Source: Poriferisodalis sp965226645 (GTDB lineage Bacteria > Actinomycetota > Acidimicrobiia > Acidimicrobiales > Poriferisodalaceae). From it: a DNA stretch of 64,000 bases. Below the pieces are notes generated by a model. It was not told the origin of the DNA and did not search any database. It saw only the letters and a program-made list of their open reading frames with translations. Below are positions 55,358 through 64,000 of the stretch, one piece after another. The DNA lies in contig CBDDDL010000003.1 of the NCBI GenBank assembly GCA_965226645.1, positions 806,001 to 870,000 of the forward strand, in the 5' to 3' direction. Position 1 is the stretch's first letter, and each line of letters starts with the position of its first letter. A program made the position numbers and the translations under genes.

Positions 55358-57769
55358 ATGAAGATGCTGTTGGTGATGTCGCTGGCAACTTCGACCGCGT
55401 TGGTTGGGGGCGGCGGGGTGGGGGCGCAGTCGGCACCTGGTTCCGATGGCACGGTGCTGGCGGTGGCGTTGGCGTCGTCGTTGGTCGATGTCGGTGTCGG
55501 CGCGGGCCTGGTGGCTGGCGGTGTGGCTGACGCGTTGGTGGTCGCGGACTCACCTGAGAGCTTGGGCGACGGCGCGGCCGGTGTGGTTCGTGAGGCGTTG
55601 CCGGGGCGTGTTGTGCTGGTGGGCGGCACCGCTGTGCTGGGCCCCGAGGTGGAAGCAGAGCTGGGCGTGCTGTTGCCGGGTGTGACGATCGAGCGAGTGT
55701 GGGGCGCGACTCGTGTAGACACCGCCGCTGCCGCAGCGCGTCGAACGCTGGCCGGTTCTAGCGAGAGACCGGTAGTGGCGCTGGCGAATGGTTGGTCGCT
55801 GGCTGATGTGGGCGCGGCTGTGGGCCTGGTGGCCTCGGGCGGCGCGGACGCGGTGCTGTACGCGGACGTCGACGGTCTGGGCGAACAGACCGCCGCGGTG
55901 CTGGGCGAGGTGTCGCCGCGGCGCTTGGTGGTCGTCGGCGGTCCCGCTGCACTGTCTGAGCAGGTGCGCGCCGACGCCAAAGCAGCCGCCGGCGCGGGGA
56001 CACCGTCGCGGCGGCTGGGCGGAGCGTCGCGCACTCACACTGCTGCGCTGACGGCGCGCGCTGGCGCTGGGGAGTGTGTAGCAGCAGCGCTGGTCGCCAA
56101 CGGCTGGTCCGACGCCGATGTCGGCACCGCTGTCTCATTGGGTGCCGCATGGGGCCAAAGCATCGTGCTGTACGCCGAAAGCGCCGACGAGCTCGGCGAC
56201 GCAGCCCGCACCGCGATCGCCGACCTCGGTCCGCAGAGCATCACGCTCGTCGGCGACACCGACGCCCTTTCTCAGGAATTGCGAGACCAATTGCCCGCAG
56301 GGCGCAGCGCCCGGCGCGTCACCGACGCTCACCAAGCAGCACGCCTCGCACTGGGCACGCCTCCCCGCGACTGCCAGGGGACCGGCGGCGGTCGCGGCGG
56401 TGGCGGCGCCACGAGCCGCGGCGCGTCGGGGACGCGAAGCACACCACAGGGGACCTCGAACGATCCGAACGATGGCAACGACGGCAACGATGGCAACGAT
56501 CCGAACGACGGCAACGACGGCAACGATGGCAACGATCCGAACGACGGCAACGACGGCAACGATGGCAACGATCCGAACGACGGCAACGATGGCAACGACG
56601 GCAACGATGGCAACGACGGCAATACGCTGACGACAGACGACGGCAATACGCTGACGACAGACGACGGCAATACGCTGACGACAGACGACGGCAATACGCT
56701 GACGACAGACGACGGCGATCCGCTGACGACAGCGCAGAGCCATACAACAACGCACGTTACGGATGTGGAAGTGCTGTTCACGCGCACGGCATACACTGTC
56801 CACGAGTGGCATAAGGAGGTACTGGTCGGCTTGCGGCAGTTTAAAAGGAACAATTCACCGGGTTCGATAACGTTGCCAATCAAGGTGGAGCTTCTGGGCG
56901 GGTTGAAGGCCAGCCACCTCGATGCACCGGATTGGATAAAGATTATGGCGGAAAAATCGGTGACGATCAGATCTCATTTGACGGAATTCCCGATATCTTT
57001 GCGCGACGGTGATATCCATTATCCGAGAAGGCGAATGGTCCTCACGTTGGACCAAGACTCCAGCGACTGGCCAGACAACGTCGCGAAGCCTCGTGATACG
57101 GTTCGCGGTACAATAGGTGAGACTGTTACAGTGAAGTTTGAGGACGACAAGAGTTTCTACTACCAACCGATAACGGTGCAGTTCGCCGAAAGCAGCTATT
57201 CTGCCACCGAAGGCGGCACGGACGCGACGGTGACGGTCAAGCTGAGTCACCCGTGGGATGATGCGGCGATGCCTGGACGGAATGTGGAATTACGGATGGA
57301 AGTGAGCCGCAATTTGGGCGCTCATAATGATGACTTCTACTTCTTGCATGCTGGTACGGAGTCGGAGTGCGGTACAAAAGCAGCCGGTTACAAATCCGGC
57401 ATAAGCTGTGCGGTGCAGTTGCCACAAACAGACATATTCGACTCCGACTGCGACGACGACCGCACCGATTTCGTCTTGGTTGGAACGGGCCCGGACTGTG
57501 GTAGCGGGTCGCGTCTCTGCCGTGTTGTCGAGGACACCCTTAACAAGGATGAAGCCTGCTTACTTCTCGTTAATACGGTACAGGAGGATTTCTACAAACC
57601 AGAAGTGGACGGTGAAACAATGTGGACGTTCAAGGTCCAGGCGTGGGACGACGGCGACGACGACGACAACGAGAGCATTACGCTGAGACTTGACAGCTCC
57701 CAGCTGCCGCGCGGGTTCTCTGTGGGTACACGGTCGAGCACGACAATCACGTTCGTCGACAACGACTAG
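55358..57769 (+). CDS. Surface protein F: cell-wall-binding repeats, NDG/TLTTDDG repeats, Calx-beta-like end
   Basis: 803 residues from the ATG at 55358 (MKMLLVMSLATSTALVGG), chosen because GAGG lies 5 nt upstream and a compact signal peptide follows; an ATG at 55307 would add 17 residues. Three cell-wall-binding repeats (about 30-320; VWGATRVDTAAAAARR, LGGASRTHTAALTAR) are the most diverged in the window. The linker is extraordinary: runs of NDG and DPNDG followed by four to five TLTTDDGN units (about 365-455). The tail (460-803) has a unique region (LFTRTAYTVHEWHKEVLVGL) and a Calx-beta-like domain (VQFAESSYSATEGG to WDDGDDDDNESITLRL) that carries eight Cys in inserted loops. A strong terminator follows. 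Confidence 0.87.
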   Translation: MKMLLVMSLATSTALVGGGGVGAQSAPGSDGTVLAVALASSLVDVGVGAGLVAGGVADALVVADSPESLGDGAAGVVREALPGRVVLVGGTAVLGPEVEAELGVLLPGVTIERVWGATRVDTAAAAARRTLAGSSERPVVALANGWSLADVGAAVGLVASGGADAVLYADVDGLGEQTAAVLGEVSPRRLVVVGGPAALSEQVRADAKAAAGAGTPSRRLGGASRTHTAALTARAGAGECVAAALVANGWSDADVGTAVSLGAAWGQSIVLYAESADELGDAARTAIADLGPQSITLVGDTDALSQELRDQLPAGRSARRVTDAHQAARLALGTPPRDCQGTGGGRGGGGATSRGASGTRSTPQGTSNDPNDGNDGNDGNDPNDGNDGNDGNDPNDGNDGNDGNDPNDGNDGNDGNDGNDGNTLTTDDGNTLTTDDGNTLTTDDGNTLTTDDGDPLTTAQSHTTTHVTDVEVLFTRTAYTVHEWHKEVLVGLRQFKRNNSPGSITLPIKVELLGGLKASHLDAPDWIKIMAEKSVTIRSHLTEFPISLRDGDIHYPRRRMVLTLDQDSSDWPDNVAKPRDTVRGTIGETVTVKFEDDKSFYYQPITVQFAESSYSATEGGTDATVTVKLSHPWDDAAMPGRNVELRMEVSRNLGAHNDDFYFLHAGTESECGTKAAGYKSGISCAVQLPQTDIFDSDCDDDRTDFVLVGTGPDCGSGSRLCRVVEDTLNKDEACLLLVNTVQEDFYKPEVDGETMWTFKVQAWDDGDDDDNESITLRLDSSQLPRGFSVGTRSSTTITFVDND
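56458..56732 (+). repeat. Two adjacent minisatellites inside gene F
   Basis: 56458-56620 consists of 9-bp AACGA(C/T)GGC units arranged in a 36-bp higher-order repeat (DPNDGNDGNDGN, three copies). 56621-56716 is a 24-bp unit AATACGCTGACGACAGACGA-CGGC in four identical copies, followed by a variant unit to 56732. All lengths are multiples of three, so unit gain or loss keeps the frame. The identity of copies suggests recent slippage. Confidence 0.92.
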
Positions 57770-57803
57770 TCCACATCGACCACGCGTCTCAATTTGAGGC
57801 GCT

Positions 57804-57844
57804 GCCGCTCCGAAGCATCGCCAGAGCAGATGCTTCGGGGCGGC
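57804..57844 (+). terminator. Intrinsic terminator-like hairpin after gene F
   Basis: 16-bp stem GCCGCTCCGAAGCATC / GATGCTTCGGGGCGGC (one G-T pair) with a 9-nt loop, followed by ATTTGTGG. It lies 35 bp after the stop codon of gene F. The 360 bp from here to the protease start hold no certain gene, but an AGGAGG ribosome-binding site occurs at 58025-58030. Confidence 0.7.
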
Positions 57845-59967
57845 ATTTGTGGTGTATACAGCAACCAATGCCAGCCGACATGTCGTTGATAGTTTCGGAG
57901 CCACCACAAAGCCATTCCGACGAACCTGGCCCGAAGCGATCCAGCAAGAGGGCCTTCGCGATGATCCGCGGCTCACAGGGGCTCGCCGCGAGTCGGGCCG
58001 TGGCCGCACTGACCCATAGTGAACAGGAGGCCTCGCCGTGTATGCAAATCGCAGCACCTATGCCCAGATCGCCTCAGCCCGCAGCACCATAGACCGTGAC
58101 CGTCCGGAACGCGACCTGTCGCATCCAGGACAAGCCGAGCGCCCGCGCAAGACGAGAGATCGTGGTGTGGGCCGTGAGAAACAGACTTCTCGGCGACACC
58201 CGACAGGGCCCATGAGGCGACGCAGACTCGTCGCCTCTGTTCTCGTCGCGACGCTCGGCGCTGTCGGGTGCTCATCGGGCTCGCCTGATGTGAATCCGGT
58301 CGACGGCGCTCCCTCTGTCACAGCGGCGGCCACCGAGAGCCAGGTACCGGAAGCCGCCAGGGTGTCCGATGGGAGCACGTCTGCCGAGTCGGCTGATGGA
58401 GGCCCCGACGACACGGCGGTTGCAGTGTCGGAGCAGACGTCGGGTCGGGCGGATCTGGGCGGCTTCGACGACTACGTGCCCGCCGATCCGGATCCGACGC
58501 AGTTGGGGTTCGATCCCGATGCGCTGATGGGAACCCTCGACAACGGCCTGAGGTACTACCTGCGGTCCAACGGCACACCAGCGGAGTCGCTGGAGATGCG
58601 ATTGGTCGTCGACGCTGGCGCGCTTGTGGACCCGCCCGGATTCGAAGGCGTTGCGCATTTCGTGGAGCACATGCTGTTCAACGGCACCGAGCGGTTCTCG
58701 CAAAACGAGCTCGGTCAGGTGCTGCGCAGCATCGGCACCGAGTTCGGCCCCGATGTCAACGCCTACACCAGCGCAGATGAGACCGTGTACTCGCTCGACG
58801 TGGCGCTCGACGATCCCGAGGCGCTCGATCTGGCATTCACGGTGCTGTCGCAGTGGGCGGTCGGCTGCCACGATCCGGCCCGCCGACGTGGAAGCCGAAC
58901 GCGGCATCGTGACTGACGAGCACCGGCTGCGCGACGAGTCCGCGAACGGCCGCAACTCGAACTTCCTCGATGCGATCTACTACCGGGGCACCGTCTATGA
59001 GGGAATGCTGATCGGCGGCAGCGAGCAGTCCATAGCGTCGACTACCGCCGAGCAGCTGCGCGAGTTCTACGACACGTGGTACCGGCCCGACAATATGGCC
59101 GTGGTCGTCGTCGGGGATCTTCCCGTCGCCGAGTTGCAGCTCAAGGTCGAGGAGCACTTCGGCGTGCTGGCGGCGCGCGCCGACGCCCTTCCGGCCCAGC
59201 CCAAGCGGCACACGTTCACAGCGGCGTTCGTCACAGAGCCGGTCGCCGACGTGGTCACGCACCCTGACTACGGCGACATCTCGATGTCGATCGACTGGCA
59301 GCTGCCGGCGTGGCCGCCGAGCACCGTCGGAGGCGACCGGCTGCGCCACATGGAGGTGCTGATCGCGAGGATGCTCGACATCCGCCTCGACAGCGCGTTT
59401 CGGGCCGGCCTGATGTCCCAGGCCAGCGAGCCCTCCCTGGGCCTGTGGCAGGAGGCGCGAGGGCTGCGCTTGTACGGCACCAATCTGCGCGGCCAGGACC
59501 TGGCACAAGCGATCACCGACTATCTGTCGATCGTCGAGGGCGCCGCGCACTACGGGTTCACCGCCGACGAACTCGAACAGGCCACAGCCGCAGAGCGCAC
59601 TGCGCTCGACGCCCGCCTCGAACGCGCCCCCACGATCAGCAGCTCGGCCTACGCGGACAGCTATGCGGCGCATTTCACGCGAGGAGAGGGCATCGAGAGC
59701 ATCGCCGATCGGGTTGCCCGGCTCGGCGCGCTGCTCGACACCTACACCGTCGAGGAGACGACTGCGCACCTGCGCTGGCTGCTGGAGGGCGCGGCGCCGC
59801 TGGTGGTGTCCCTCGGCGACGACCCCGCAAATGTGCCAACCGCCGCTGAGCTGCGGGATGCGATCGAAGCGGCAGCCCCGGTGACACCGCCCGAGTCCGA
59901 CGAACCGATCGAGGCGCTGATGGCCGCGCCCGCTCCAATCGTGGCAACCGGCGAGGGAGAGATTTCT

Positions 59968-61407
59968 GGCTCTTCTCATCGAAGCTGGGACCTGGGTGAT
60001 GTGAGGGTCCGCTGTTGAGGCGGGGGCCTCGCCGATTCTTGTGACTTGTCGAACGGTCCAAGAGTCGGGAGGCCCCTCGTGGGTGAAGCTGGTTCTGTGG
60101 TGTTGGGGGGCGCGGATTGCGTGGAGATCACGCGGGTTCGCGTCGAGGGCAGCGAGATCGTGGTGTGGGTGCAGACCCCTGACGGGCGGCGGGTGCGTTG
60201 TGGGGGTTGCGGTGTGCGGGCGCGTTCGAAGGGCCGCCGGGAGGTGCGGCTGCGCGACGCGCCGGATCCAGGCGGCGTTGCGTGCGAGGTGCGGTGGAAC
60301 AAGCGCGTGTGGCGGTGCGCGAACCCGGGGTGCGAGGCCTGCACGTGGACCGAGGAGTGCGAGCTGGCGGGGCCTCGGCGGGTGCTGACACGCCGCGCTG
60401 AGCAGTGGGCCGCCGGCGACTGGAGGCGGTGGAGGGCACCGTGGCGTCGGTGGCGCGTGGGCTGGGGGTCGCGTGGGCCACGGTGTGGTCCGCGGTCGCT
60501 GCGGCAGCGCAACGGGTCGCGGGCGATCCCGGCCGGGTCGCGCCGGTAGCGCGGCTGGGCTTCGACGAGACCGTGATGGGTTCCGCGACGCGGCTGGCGC
60601 GCCGCCGCTGCGTGTGCGCCGCGGTCGACGCCGCCGCCGGGCAGATCATCGACATCTTCGACGGTCGCGACGCCGCCGGGCTGCGCGGATGGCTCGAACA
60701 GCAGCCCGCCGAATGGCTCGCAGGCATCGAGGTCGTGTGCTGTGACCCCCACGAGGGCTACCGCAGCGGCATCACACGCGCCCGCACCGACAAGCACCTG
60801 AGCCCAGACACACAGATCGCAGCCGACGCGTTCGCGATCGTGCGTCTCGCGAACCGCGCGCTCGACAGCGCCCGCCGCCGCGTCCAGCACGAGCTCACCG
60901 GGCACCGAGGCCGCAAAAGCGACCCGCTCTACCAGGCGCGCAAGCTGCTGCTCACCGGCGCCGAACGGCTCGACGCCGCCGCGTGGGACAAGATGCTCGC
61001 CGCCCTCGACGCAGCCGACCCCACAGACGAGATCCGCGAGTGCCGGGTCGCCAAAGAACACGTCCGCGACATCTTCCGCGCCACCGACCCCGCCCAAGCA
61101 AAACAGCACCTCGACAACGCGATCGCCTGGTGCGCACACCCAAGCGCACCGCCAGAACTCACCACCCTGGCCCGCACGCTGCGCCGCTGGCACACCGAGA
61201 TACTCACCGCGGTGCGCACGCGCACCAGCAACGCACGCACCGAAGCCGCCAACGCCCGCATCAAAGACATCAAACGCTCAGCACGAGGCTTCCGCAACCT
61301 CCGCAACTACCGGCTGCGCATCCTGCTCGCCGCCAGCCGCCAACCATGCCAAACTCAACCCGTCACACCAATCAGAACCCGACGTCCCAGCTTGGTTGCG
61401 TAGAGCC
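59968..61407 (+). mobile_element. ISL3-family element, copy 2 (1440 bp)
   Basis: Ends GGCTCTTCTCATCGAAGCTG and GGCTCTACGCAACCAAGCTG (complement), with an exact 8-bp target duplication AGATTTCT (59960-59967 and 61408-61415), the expected size for ISL3. It interrupts the M16 protease gene in the direct orientation. Confidence 0.95.
60079..61403 (+). pseudogene. ISL3-family transposase, copy 2, one frameshift
   Basis: Starts at a GTG (VGEAGSVVLGGADCVEITRV). Zinc-binding N-terminus (RCGGCGVRARSKGRREV; CANPGCEACTWTEEC), then a frameshift near 60410 into LEAVEGTVASVARGLGVAWA. The DDE domain follows: Asp in ARLGFDETVMG, Asp in EVVCCDPHEGYRSG and Glu in RTSNARTEAANARIK, ending RRPSLVA inside the right terminal repeat. 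Apart from the single shift it is complete and closer to an active form than copy 1. Confidence 0.88.
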
Positions 61408-62494
61408 AGATTTCTCCCACGCAGCTCGATGAATACCTCGCCACAACAACCGCCCGGCTCAGCCCCTACATCGGCGAGCACACCGAGGGCTTCTTTGGCA
61501 CCGCGAGCCCCGACGACCTCGACGACCTGTTCGCCCTAGTGCAGCTGTATGTCACCGAGCCGCGTGTCACACAGGCCGCAGCCGACGAGCAGGTCCAGGA
61601 GTTGCGAACCCGCCGGACCCGCGCCGAGAACCTGCCCGCCTCGATCGCCGAGTTCGCGATGTGGGACGCCTACTACCAGAACAGTCCGTGGTACAGGTTC
61701 ATCGCGACCACCCAACAGATCGACGCCGCCACGCCCGACTCGCTGCTCGACCTGTACCGGGCACGCCTGGGCGACGTCGACGATCTCGTCGTCGTCATCG
61801 TCGGCGACACCGACCAAGACGCCGTTGCGGAACTCGCGGCTCGCTACATCGGCACCTTGCCCGCAGGAGAACCCGACTCCTACATCGACCACAACCCCGG
61901 ATTCCCCCCAGGCATCCAACGCATCACCATCCCGGTCGACGCCGACGCCGGAGCATCCGGCCTCGACGTCCTCTTCGGCGCCAAAGTGCCCGTCACAGCA
62001 GAGACCCTCGTCATCGCCGACGTCATACGCGGACTCATCGACGACCTGCTCGTCGACGCCGTGCGAGAACAGCTCGGCGAGACCTTCGCAGTCGACATCT
62101 CAGTGACGCCCTACATCGAGGTCGGCACCTGGGAGATCCGGATAAGCGCCACCGGTGCCTCGCACGCGCTCGAACACAGTCACGCCGCGATCATCGAGAT
62201 CCTCGCTGGGCTGACCGCTGCCGGCCCCACACAAGACGATCTCGCCCAAGCCAAGTCAGTCGCACGCGACAACTACCAGCTCGACAACAACAACGAGATC
62301 ACCGGCCCGCTGCTGCGCCGCCGCCACCTCCACGACGTCCTCGTCGGCACGCCCTCACAGATGCTCCAAGCACTCTCCGAGGTCACCGCCGACGACGTCG
62401 GGCGACACATGCCACTGCTGTTCGACCTCGACAACCGAATCGAGGTCTTCCGCACTGCAGAATAGGGAACTCCTGACACGGCGTCGCGTGTCGT

Positions 62495-64000
62495 TCAGTT
62501 CGCGTGCGTGATGGTGACGGTGTAGGCCTCTGTGTCTGTGCCGTTGGGGGCGGTCACGGTGATGGTGACTTGCGTGTCCTCGCCTGGGGTGAGCGTTATT
62601 TGGTGGCCTTCGGTCTGATCATCGGCGTCGGTACCGCTGAAGCCGATCGATGAGGATCCACCGCCGAATGCGGCTTCGGCTGTGATGGTGGTGGAGGTTG
62701 TTCCGGCTGGGACTTCGACGTCGTATTCGAATTTGCCGTTGTGGAATTGGCCGATGCCGCCGTCGCTGACCGAGAGCTTCCAGAGGCGGGCGTTCTCGGG
62801 CATCGAGTAGGCCTCGGGGTAGCCACGGATACTGTCAATCACCCACATCGTCCGCCCATCCGACCAGATGCCCGTCGGCTCCGGCCGCGGCCAATAGGTA
62901 TTCGTAGGGTGGGGATTCGTTCTGAAATCCAATCCCGGGATGCGGCGAACGGACTCGGCGTCGTACGCCCGCACCCACCCGTCGCGGATCGCCATGTAGA
63001 GCGTGGTGCCGTCGGACCACATTGCCCGAGTGTTCCCTATCGGGGACGCTTCTGGGCGTTCTGGATCATATTTGATTTTGACGCCCTTGATATCGCGGGT
63101 ACTTGGAAATTCGTATACGTACAGAACGTCCCAAAAGGTGGTCTGGTACATCTTCTCACCATCGATCCACAGGGCTGTGGGGCTGCCCGACTCGTCGGGA
63201 AACTCCATGTCCATTGCGGGCACACGTTCTTGGGTCTCCAGCGAATACGCATAGAGCAGATTGTTGTCATTCGGCTCCCAATTGTCGTCCTCTCGGTGCA
63301 GGACCCAGACGGTCTCTCCATCCGACCAGAACCCTTTTGCGGCCCTTGCATACCTGCCGCTATAGCTTGGGAGCGCCAACTCCAGTGCGCTCGTCTGCCG
63401 TTTCGTTTCCATATCGAATACGTGCAATGTGTTTTGCGTATAGCTCATGGTCATCATCGACTCGCCGTCTGACCACAGACCGTATGGGAAAGCGACATCG
63501 CAGCTCGTGCAGATGTCCTTCGACGCATCGGGTGTCATCGGTGCCTCGGGGGCAACTCGATACACGCGCGTGTTGGCATTGTCCTGGGAAGTCACGGTTA
63601 CCAAGATGACGTCTGTCCCGTCGATGGACATTTGATGACCGGCAATATCTTCGTTCTCGTCGGAGCGATTTGCCGTCCAGGTCGCCCCATCGGCGGGCGT
63701 GATCGACATCGTCGCAGTTGTGCCGTTGAGGCGCTCGTAGAACCCGAGCGGGTAGGTGTAGCCAGTCTTGTCCGCGCTGAAGTCGCCGATGTCGATGCCT
63801 TCGAAGCTCAGACTGACGGGACTGGCATCATCAGACAAGGGCGCCGCGGTGCCCGCCAACTGCTTCAGCGCTACGCGATAGACGATCAACTCGTCCACGA
63901 CCATGGGAATGCTCACAGCGACCGTTATCTCGGTGGTGCCGACGGCTGCGATGTCGACTTGGTGGCCATCCGTCGACGTATCCGCGTCGGGCGGCATGAC
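62495..64000 (-). CDS. Surface protein G: C-terminal part (runs off right edge)
   Basis: About 501 codons are visible, open to the window edge. Modules: end of a cadherin-like domain (MPPDADTSTDGHQVDIAAVG), a second one (FEGIDIGDFSADKTGYTYPL), five to six WSDG repeats (YGLWSDGESMMTMSYTQNTL, FWSDGETVWVLHREDDNWEP, MWSDGTTLYMAIRDGWVRAY) and the terminal cadherin-like domain ENARLWKLSVSDGGIGQFHN. Residue by residue it is nearly identical to the tail of E, with scattered differences (ALELALPSYSGRYARAAK against TLELALPRSGDRYARYTK). The N-terminal wall-binding part is expected beyond the window. Confidence 0.88.
   Translation of the reverse strand, partial: VMPPDADTSTDGHQVDIAAVGTTEITVAVSIPMVVDELIVYRVALKQLAGTAAPLSDDASPVSLSFEGIDIGDFSADKTGYTYPLGFYERLNGTTATMSITPADGATWTANRSDENEDIAGHQMSIDGTDVILVTVTSQDNANTRVYRVAPEAPMTPDASKDICTSCDVAFPYGLWSDGESMMTMSYTQNTLHVFDMETKRQTSALELALPSYSGRYARAAKGFWSDGETVWVLHREDDNWEPNDNNLLYAYSLETQERVPAMDMEFPDESGSPTALWIDGEKMYQTTFWDVLYVYEFPSTRDIKGVKIKYDPERPEASPIGNTRAMWSDGTTLYMAIRDGWVRAYDAESVRRIPGLDFRTNPHPTNTYWPRPEPTGIWSDGRTMWVIDSIRGYPEAYSMPENARLWKLSVSDGGIGQFHNGKFEYDVEVPAGTTSTTITAEAAFGGGSSSIGFSGTDADDQTEGHQITLTPGEDTQVTITVTAPNGTDTEAYTVTITHAN

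Larger units (their letters stand above)
58212..62465 (+). pseudogene. M16-family zinc metalloprotease lipoprotein, frameshifted and split by ISL3
   Basis: From ATG at 58212: lipoprotein signal MRRRRLVASVLVATLGAVGC with lipobox Cys20, an acidic linker, then the first M16 domain with HFVEH (residues 149-153) and LFNGTERFSQNELGQVL. A frameshift near 58870 precedes ADVEAERGIVTDEHRLRDES, which supplies the third zinc-ligand Glu. The first half ends GEGEIS at 59967, where ISL3 copy 2 is inserted; the second half resumes PTQLDEYLATTTARLSPYIG at 61416 and ends VFRTAE at 62465. Joining the flanks keeps the frame, but about 50-60 residues that normally open the second M16 half appear absent. Members degrade peptides at the cell surface or periplasm. 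Converges on gene G, 29 bp away. Confidence 0.88.

Noticed and set aside
56458..56732. Possible CRISPR-like array
   Set aside because: Units are contiguous without unique spacers, in frame and coding; therefore a minisatellite.
56135..56883. Minus-strand frames of repeated VVAIVAVV or SLPSLPSF type opposite gene F
   Set aside because: Antisense translation of the NDG/TLTTDDG minisatellite; artefact of the repeat.
58038..58211. GTG start with a good AGGAGG upstream, beginning VYANRSTYAQIASARSTI, in frame with the M16 protease
   Set aside because: Using it would bury the lipoprotein signal peptide 58 residues inside the protein. The sequence faintly recalls flagellar chaperone N-termini but is too short to support that. 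Kept only as a possible leftover of a lost gene.

Overview
This is high-GC DNA (strongly biased to G/C at third codon positions), most likely from an actinobacterium. The surface-protein repertoire (cell-wall-binding repeat 2 modules fused to Calx-beta, cadherin-like and WSDG-repeat domains), an LytR-CpsA-Psr protein and the IS families would fit a marine or host-associated member of Acidimicrobiia. That placement is inference; there is no rRNA or other marker gene in the window.

Two things dominate. First, seven members of one paralogous family of very large secreted proteins, called A to G here: A <1-2678 (-), B 10926-14807 (+), C 32896-35196 (-), D 35369-39916 (-), E 40065-43298 (-), F 55358-57769 (+) and G 62495->64000 (-). 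In A to F a signal peptide and three cell-wall-binding repeats of about 100 residues are followed by a Gly-rich or repetitive linker and then by a different combination of tail modules; G is seen only as a tail. N-terminal modules of A/B and C/E are nearly identical at DNA level, and tails of D/E/G are nearly identical, so the family looks like it is shuffled by recombination. Second, an exceptional load of insertion sequences: IS256 (3 copies plus a fragment), IS3 (several groups), IS30 (two types, 2 copies each, plus a 247-bp deletion derivative), ISL3 (2), IS630, IS982, IS1182, IS110, IS1380 and IS5 remnants, and a group II intron. Many are nested, and exact target-site duplications can be read for several.

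Layout: 1-2.8 kb surface gene A; 2.8-10.2 kb nested IS zone with a group II intron inside an IS3 transposase; 10.3-14.8 kb Calx-beta remnant and gene B, the inverted partner of A; 14.9-19.7 kb IS630, IS110 remnant and ISL3 split by IS256; 19.7-22.95 kb a five-gene minus-strand operon with MauE-like and MauD-like redox proteins around a Tat-exported Cys-rich protein; 23.2-25.5 kb IS5 remnant and an LCP-family gene; 25.5-30.8 kb IS1182, IS3 split by IS256, IS256 fragment; 30.9-43.3 kb O-antigen-ligase/TPR gene and surface genes C, D, E; 43.6-48.4 kb PP2C phosphatase, IS30, HEPN/MNT toxin-antitoxin pair and a tyrosine recombinase; 48.5-54.7 kb a mosaic of IS30, IS3 and IS982; 55.3-57.8 kb surface gene F; 58.2-62.5 kb an M16 metalloprotease gene broken by a frameshift and by ISL3; 62.5-64 kb surface gene G.

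Most resident (non-IS) genes concern the cell envelope: wall-anchored adhesin-like proteins, an LCP ligase, a Wzy/WaaL-type polymerase or ligase, a lipoprotein protease and an exported disulfide-rich protein. The window reads as an accessory, rapidly rearranging surface island. No tRNA, rRNA or CRISPR array was seen.
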